From assembly GCA_002390485.1 (NCBI GenBank), contig DGPO01000064.1, forward strand, positions 1 through 28,204: DNA of 28,204 nucleotides, written 5' to 3'. Within the stretch, counting starts at the first letter, position 1. Each line of letters opens with the position of its first letter. Under the pieces are notes generated by a model that worked only from the letters and a program-made list of their open reading frames with translations, was not told the DNA's origin and made no database searches. The translations under genes and the position numbers were made by a program. The stretch comes from Halieaceae bacterium UBA4438 (GTDB taxonomy: Bacteria > Pseudomonadota > Gammaproteobacteria > Pseudomonadales > Halieaceae). Below, piece after piece: positions 24,403-28,204 of this stretch.

Positions 24403-26415
24403 CTACCGACGACGACGCCTTCGCCCTTCAGGCTCTGGTGCCGTCTTCGGGGGCGGGGCGGAAACCACCGAAAACAAGTTGGGGTAGGGGTCTGACTTGT
24501 GCGGAAACGCCATCGCAGCGACAAAGTAGTCTTGAAAGTCTGCCTCCATCGCGGTTTCAATACGCTCCGCTTTGTTGACCGTCTGCTGAATACTCACGCG
24601 CGACTCGCGGTTCAACAGTGCTATTCGAGCACCCACACCGGCGGCATTGCCCGCTGATGACACATTGTTCAACGCACAGTCAGGAATGAGCCCCAGTACC
24701 ATTGCATGCTCAACGCTGATGTGGCTGCCAAAGGCACCCGCCAAGCGAATGCGGTCGACGGTCGCCACGCCCATCTTATCCATGAGGAGCTTAATCCCAG
24801 CATAGAGCGCCGCTTTTGCAAGCTGGATCTGTCTCACATCGTTCTGCGTCACAACGATGTCACGCTGCGCTTCGTGCTGGGCAAAATGCAAAACGTACGA
24901 CCACGTTCGCCCATTAGAACGAACTCGCTCTGTCTGCTCGGCAAGCGCTCCGTCGACAATACCGTCTTGGGTGATGATCCCAGCGAGAAACATTTCGGCG
25001 ATCACCTCAATGATGCCGGAACCGCAAATCCCCGTAATATCGAGACCTTTTGTCGAGGACTCAAAGTCCGGCTCGATGGACCACAAATCTGAACCAATCA
25101 CCTTGAATCGGGGTTCAAGAGTCTCTCGGTCGATCCGGACACGCTCAATTGCACCCGCTGTCGCTCGCTGACCGGCACTGATTTCACCCCCTTCAAATGC
25201 CGGACCCGTGGGACTTGAACACACAAGAAGACGATCTTTATTGCCTAAAACAATTTCGGCATTCGTACCCACATCAACAATAAGGCTCATCGCTTTTTCT
25301 CGATCCGGCGCCTCAGCCAAAATCACGCCCGCCGTATCCGCACCCACATGCCCCGCGATACAGGGCAGGACGAACAATCGCGCCTGCAGGTGCGCGTTAA
25401 GACCTAAGTCACTGGCCTTAAGCGTTACCGCTTCATCCAACGTCAGCGCAAAGGGTGCGCCCCCTAAATTTATGGGGTTAATACCTAAAACAAGGTGATG
25501 CATGATCGGGTTGGCGACCAACGAGATCTCTAAAATGTTATCGGTTGTCTCACCCAGCTGCTCTGTCAGTTCAACGAACAACTTGCTGAGCGCCGACTGA
25601 ATGGCCGCGGTCATCGCTTCAGCACCCTCGGGATGCATCATGATATATGACACGCGACTCATCAGATCTTCGCCAAACGGAATCTGGGGATTCATGACAC
25701 TTGCTGAGGATAAAACATCACCCGTCGCAAGATCGCATAGATGCGCCGCGACCGTCGTAGACCCAACGTCAACCGCCACACCACGCGCCGCATCGAACAG
25801 ACCGGACCACACACCGACAATCTGACTCGACTCAAAAACGGCAACAGTTACACCTCTGTCCCCACTGGCTAATACCGACTGAAGCTTAACGAGCTCCGAG
25901 GTCTCGATACCCAGGTTTGTAAGACCCCAATCAACCTCAAGCGCATCGAAAAGCAACCTCGCCTCTCCACGAGCATCCTCCAACGACGACTCCACCAGCG
26001 TCACAAAGTACAGTCGAGTCGCGGTACTGAGCTGAATATCTCGGTGCTCTGCGTCTTTGCGAATGATCTGGCGGTGCACCTGACTTTCGGGCGGCACATC
26101 GATAATCACATCGTCCAATAGATCGGCGTGACAGCTCAGCCTGCGGCCCTCTGGTAGTGGGCCTTTGCGCTCATTGAACTTGATTTCCGTGCCGACAAGC
26201 GGCGAGAGATGTTCTGGGCTAGAGGTCATATTGTGCTTTTGGAAGTGACCTGACATACAGGCAATCTGACAGCGGCCACACAAGCCGCGACCACCGCAGA
26301 CCGAGTCGATATCAACCCCTAGGGTACGAGCCGCGTCCAGAAGCTGCGTGTGCTTTGGAAACTCGCCTCGCTTACCCGATGGAAGAAATAGAACCTTGAT
26401 CTGCTCGCTAGACAC
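24403..26415 (-). CDS. RACo-type reductive activator of corrinoid protein (2Fe-2S ferredoxin + ASKHA, DUF4445)
   Basis: RACo-like proteins use ATP to reduce inactive Co(II) corrinoid to Co(I) on a methyltransferase corrinoid protein. The N-terminus is a plant-type [2Fe-2S] ferredoxin with Cys40, Cys46, Cys49 (CGGRGLCGRC) and Cys95. A linker follows, then an ASKHA-fold ATPase domain with GVAVDVGSTTVAAHL, the IVDVGTNAEIVLG phosphate loop, GPAFEGGEISAGQRA, ITGICGSGIIEVIAEM and IRLAGAFGSHI. The protein of 670 aa fits the family and ends in six consecutive Arg after a Pro/Ala linker. The start is GTG 26415, three bases after the methyltransferase stop, so the two are coupled. Its presence in an otherwise aerobic-looking genome implies maintenance of a Co(I) methyltransferase. 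Confidence 0.93.
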   Translation of the reverse strand: MSSEQIKVLFLPSGKRGEFPKHTQLLDAARTLGVDIDSVCGGRGLCGRCQIACMSGHFQKHNMTSSPEHLSPLVGTEIKFNERKGPLPEGRRLSCHADLLDDVIIDVPPESQVHRQIIRKDAEHRDIQLSTATRLYFVTLVESSLEDARGEARLLFDALEVDWGLTNLGIETSELVKLQSVLASGDRGVTVAVFESSQIVGVWSGLFDAARGVAVDVGSTTVAAHLCDLATGDVLSSASVMNPQIPFGEDLMSRVSYIMMHPEGAEAMTAAIQSALSKLFVELTEQLGETTDNILEISLVANPIMHHLVLGINPINLGGAPFALTLDEAVTLKASDLGLNAHLQARLFVLPCIAGHVGADTAGVILAEAPDREKAMSLIVDVGTNAEIVLGNKDRLLVCSSPTGPAFEGGEISAGQRATAGAIERVRIDRETLEPRFKVIGSDLWSIEPDFESSTKGLDITGICGSGIIEVIAEMFLAGIITQDGIVDGALAEQTERVRSNGRTWSYVLHFAQHEAQRDIVVTQNDVRQIQLAKAALYAGIKLLMDKMGVATVDRIRLAGAFGSHISVEHAMVLGLIPDCALNNVSSAGNAAGVGARIALLNRESRVSIQQTVNKAERIETAMEADFQDYFVAAMAFPHKSDPYPNLFSVVSAPPPKTAPEPEGRRRRRR

Positions 26416-26418
26416 GTC

Positions 26419-27324
26419 TTATGCATTACCTCTTCGACGACCGGCTCGTCCACGACGACCTCCGGCGGCACCTTCGGCCGCCGGATCTCGGTACGCCTTA
26501 ATCCAGTTTGCACAGTTCGGGTCGTGTCCCATCATCACATCACCGCCGCGAACGGCTTGCATCACCTCCGGGTGCAATGGACTGGTAATCGCAGAGGTCA
26601 TACCGGCGCCCATGGCCATCGTCAAAAACGCCGCATTGATCCCGTTCCTATTAGGCAGACCGAAGCTTACATTGGACGCGCCGCAGGTCGTATTCACTTT
26701 AAGATCAGTGCGAAGTCGACGAACCAGCTCCATGACCTGAACACCTGCGGTATTGATCGCGCCAATTGGCATCACCAACGGATCCACAACAACGTCTTCG
26801 TGCGATATTCCATAATCAGCAGCACGTTCAACAATCTTTTTGGCCACTGCAAAGCGTACGTTTGGGTCTTCAGAAATGCCGGTCTCATCGTTTGAAATAG
26901 CCACGACCGCGGCACCGTATTTCGCGACAAGCGGCAAGACACGCTCGAGCACTTCGTCCTCACCTGTCACTGAATTTACCAAAGCCTTCCCTTGATAGAC
27001 CGACAGCCCCGCTTCAAGCGCTTCAACAATCGACGAATCAATACTCAGCGGCACGTCCGTAATTGACTGCACTAACTGTATCGCTTCGGCCAGAATTCGC
27101 GGCTCATCGGCTAAGGGAATACCGGCATTGACATCGAGCATTTGAGCCCCAGCCGCAACTTGAGCAAGCGCGTCCGCTTCAACACGGCTGTAGTCCCCAT
27201 TTTTCATTTCTTCAGCAAGAATTTTACGACCGGTGGGATTAATACGCTCGCCGATGACTATAAAGGGCTTGTCAAAACCCATATGCACTTCTCGAGAAGC
27301 CGAGCTAATAATGGTTGTCGTCAT
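26419..27324 (-). CDS. methyltetrahydrofolate:corrinoid methyltransferase-like protein (pterin-binding domain, MtgA/AcsE type)
   Basis: This pterin-binding TIM-barrel family transfers methyl groups between a corrinoid protein and tetrahydrofolate. Signatures are IGERINPTGR (24-33), the LDVNAG strand motif, LSIDSS, LVNSVTGED, and the NTTCGASNVSFGLPNR loop typical of MeTr rather than folate-synthesis FolP. FolP would carry the sulfonamide-site motifs instead. At 301 aa it is slightly long because of a C-terminal Gly/Arg-rich tail. I chose ATG 27324, with GGAG (27331-27334) six bases upstream; GTG 27339 and ATG 27282 are alternatives. Directly upstream of RACo, it would move the demethylated C1 group to THF; the direction and substrate are inferred. 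Confidence 0.9.
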   Translation of the reverse strand: MTTTIISSASREVHMGFDKPFIVIGERINPTGRKILAEEMKNGDYSRVEADALAQVAAGAQMLDVNAGIPLADEPRILAEAIQLVQSITDVPLSIDSSIVEALEAGLSVYQGKALVNSVTGEDEVLERVLPLVAKYGAAVVAISNDETGISEDPNVRFAVAKKIVERAADYGISHEDVVVDPLVMPIGAINTAGVQVMELVRRLRTDLKVNTTCGASNVSFGLPNRNGINAAFLTMAMGAGMTSAITSPLHPEVMQAVRGGDVMMGHDPNCANWIKAYRDPAAEGAAGGRRGRAGRRRGNA

Positions 27325-27375
27325 GAGTGTCTCCAGCACGATCCCCCGTGACGGTTACGTGCAATTTTTATTGTC

Positions 27376-27387
27376 AGCCCTAGGGCT
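27376..27387. repeat. 12-bp perfect palindrome upstream of the methyltransferase gene
   Basis: AGCCCTAGGGCT is a perfect palindrome, too tight for an RNA hairpin but suited to a dimeric DNA-binding protein. It sits 52 bases upstream of the chosen start of the methyltransferase gene. Confidence 0.45.
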
Positions 27388-27427
27388 CATTGTTATGCCG
27401 CCGATATAAACATTGCGGTCGTTCTTC

Positions 27428-27445
27428 GCGTGTTCAAGAACACGC
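27428..27445. repeat. 18-bp inverted repeat between 'virulence factor' gene and methyltransferase gene
   Basis: GCGTGTTCAAGAACACGC is an 8-bp inverted repeat around AA, 17 bases after the stop of the upstream gene on the - strand. There is no T-run after it, so it is not a simple terminator. It may be an operator or an mRNA-stabilising hairpin. Confidence 0.5.
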
Positions 27446-27462
27446 CGCTTACCTCAACGACG

Positions 27463-27768
27463 CTATCGTGCGTCTTTGAACCCTTTATTAGCAATGAGCG
27501 CTTTAAGCGTCTCATCCGACACCTCGCTCTCAATGCCCTGACCTATTTGTTGCGCAAGCTCTTGAGGTGACAGACTGGACTCAATCGACGAGGTCACTCT
27601 GCGCCATTCGTCAAGGTAGGCGTCGCTGCCCCCCTTATCGGCGCGCATAGCCGCACGGTCAATCGCCGCTTGGAACCGATGCTCAAGTAAATACTTACCC
27701 CGTTCACGACCTCGCTTTATCTGGACTTGTGATGGAATATCTCGCCAGTACACGTCAATTCTCTGCAA
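27463..27768 (-). CDS. small 'virulence factor' family protein (PF13769-like)
   Basis: This 101-aa protein has the family pattern YWRDIPSQVQIKRGR near the N-terminus, then the FQAAIDRAAMRADKGGSDAYLDEWRR block and a C-terminal LKALIANKG. The family name is historical; members usually sit beside corrinoid methyltransferase genes, and the function is unknown. There is no signal peptide or membrane segment. The start is TTG 27768: AAGGGG sits 8 bases upstream, overlapping the end of the DUF1638 gene, and no ATG or GTG gives a better N-terminus. It follows the DUF1638 gene by 13 bases. A role in assembling or assisting the demethylation complex is only an inference from context. Confidence 0.8.
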   Translation of the reverse strand: MQRIDVYWRDIPSQVQIKRGRERGKYLLEHRFQAAIDRAAMRADKGGSDAYLDEWRRVTSSIESSLSPQELAQQIGQGIESEVSDETLKALIANKGFKDAR

Positions 27769-27781
27769 ACGCTTTACCCCT

Positions 27782-28204
27782 TTAAGGAATCATCCGAACA
27801 ACCTGCTCCTGCAACGAGGAAGCCAACTGTCCGTACCCGGTCTCAATAATTTCAAGTGGAAGGCCTAATCGCTCTGCCGCGCGCGTTGCACTTGCGCGCA
27901 ATGTATCGTCATGCACTTGCGCCAGATATACCACTTTGCGGTAATGCCCAAACAGCTGTGGCTCAAGCTCAGGGTGCTTGTCCAATTTCAAATCGGCAAC
28001 GACCAGCCGGTCAAAGTGTTTGGCTAAAAAATCGGTAAGATAAAAGGTTCCGGGCTCGGCGTCAGAAAGCGCGTGGAACACGGCACTCGAGGCATAAAAC
28101 TCATAGCAATGTGCGCCAGGCAAACGCGCTGCGCCAAATTTTCGCGCGACTTCATCGACACCCCCACCGGTACCGCAATCGGCATAAGCAATAAAAAAGC
28201 GATC
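27782..28204 (-). CDS. DUF1638 domain protein (5' end outside window)
   Basis: The reading frame is open to the right edge, so the start lies beyond 28204; the TTG at 28123 is internal. The visible 140 residues begin with DRFFIAYADCGTGG, the conserved YADCGTGG motif of DUF1638, followed by a region with GAHCYEFYA, LTDFLAKHFDRLV, LGHYRK-type (LFGHYRKVVYLAQ) and LGLPLEIIETGYG. The family has no assigned biochemical role; Cys and His in the motif could bind a metal or corrinoid. It is the first visible gene of the corrinoid module on the - strand, 13 bases before the 'virulence factor' gene. The identification is from the motif as I remember the family. Confidence 0.8.
   Translation of the reverse strand, partial: DRFFIAYADCGTGGGVDEVARKFGAARLPGAHCYEFYASSAVFHALSDAEPGTFYLTDFLAKHFDRLVVADLKLDKHPELEPQLFGHYRKVVYLAQVHDDTLRASATRAAERLGLPLEIIETGYGQLASSLQEQVVRMIP

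Noticed and set aside
26419..27324. Dihydropteroate synthase (folP) for the pterin-binding protein
   Set aside because: Loop motifs and the RACo neighbour fit methyl-THF:corrinoid methyltransferase; the typical FolP motifs are missing.

Overview
The window is a chromosomal stretch from a gammaproteobacterium, probably marine. The taxon is inferred: an OM60/NOR5-Halieaceae-type lineage would fit, but nothing here proves it. Gene order from dksA to the initiator tRNA follows, from memory, the Pseudomonas aeruginosa PA4723-PA4746 order: dksA, gluQ, (cbrA), cbrB, (crcZ), pcnB, folK, panB, panC, acs, pnp, rpsO, truB, rbfA, infB, nusA, rimP, tRNA-fMet. No mobile element, CRISPR array or integrase is visible, and coding density is high.

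Left part (1-7255, + strand): the 3' part of dksA, then gluQ, a CbrB-type sigma-54 activator, pcnB, folK, a deoxynucleoside kinase, panB and panC. The kinase sense gene cbrA is missing from its usual place between gluQ and cbrB. The gap between cbrB and pcnB looks regulatory. It holds helically phased GTAACA repeats, a near-consensus -24/-12 (sigma-54) promoter, A-rich AANAANAA motifs and a hairpin with a T-rich tail. Together these predict a short CrcZ-like small RNA of about 90 nt controlled by the adjacent CbrB.

Middle part (7256-11390): a convergent two-gene operon on the - strand (DUF4212 small membrane protein plus an acetate-type Na+/solute symporter) lies back to back with acsA on the + strand. 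This is an acetate uptake and activation unit.

Translation block (11407-20375, - strand): initiator tRNA, terminator/attenuator, rimP, nusA, infB, rbfA, truB, rpsO, pnp. Candidate RNA control elements are a terminator between the tRNA and rimP, a leader hairpin next to the rpsO ribosome binding site, and a strong hairpin between rpsO and pnp.

Right part (20567-28204): a P1/S58-family self-processing aminopeptidase-like protein on the - strand, then a + strand FAD oxidoreductase fused to a GcvT (folate-binding) domain. Convergent to it on the - strand is a corrinoid one-carbon module: a DUF1638 protein (cut by the window edge), a small PF13769 'virulence factor' protein, a methyltetrahydrofolate:corrinoid methyltransferase-like protein and a RACo-type ferredoxin/ASKHA corrinoid-activating protein. 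I infer a cobalamin-dependent demethylation pathway for a methylated amine in an aerobe. The corrinoid protein and substrate methyltransferase would be expected just beyond the right edge. Methyl groups would go to tetrahydrofolate, and the FAD-GcvT protein could oxidise the partly demethylated product.
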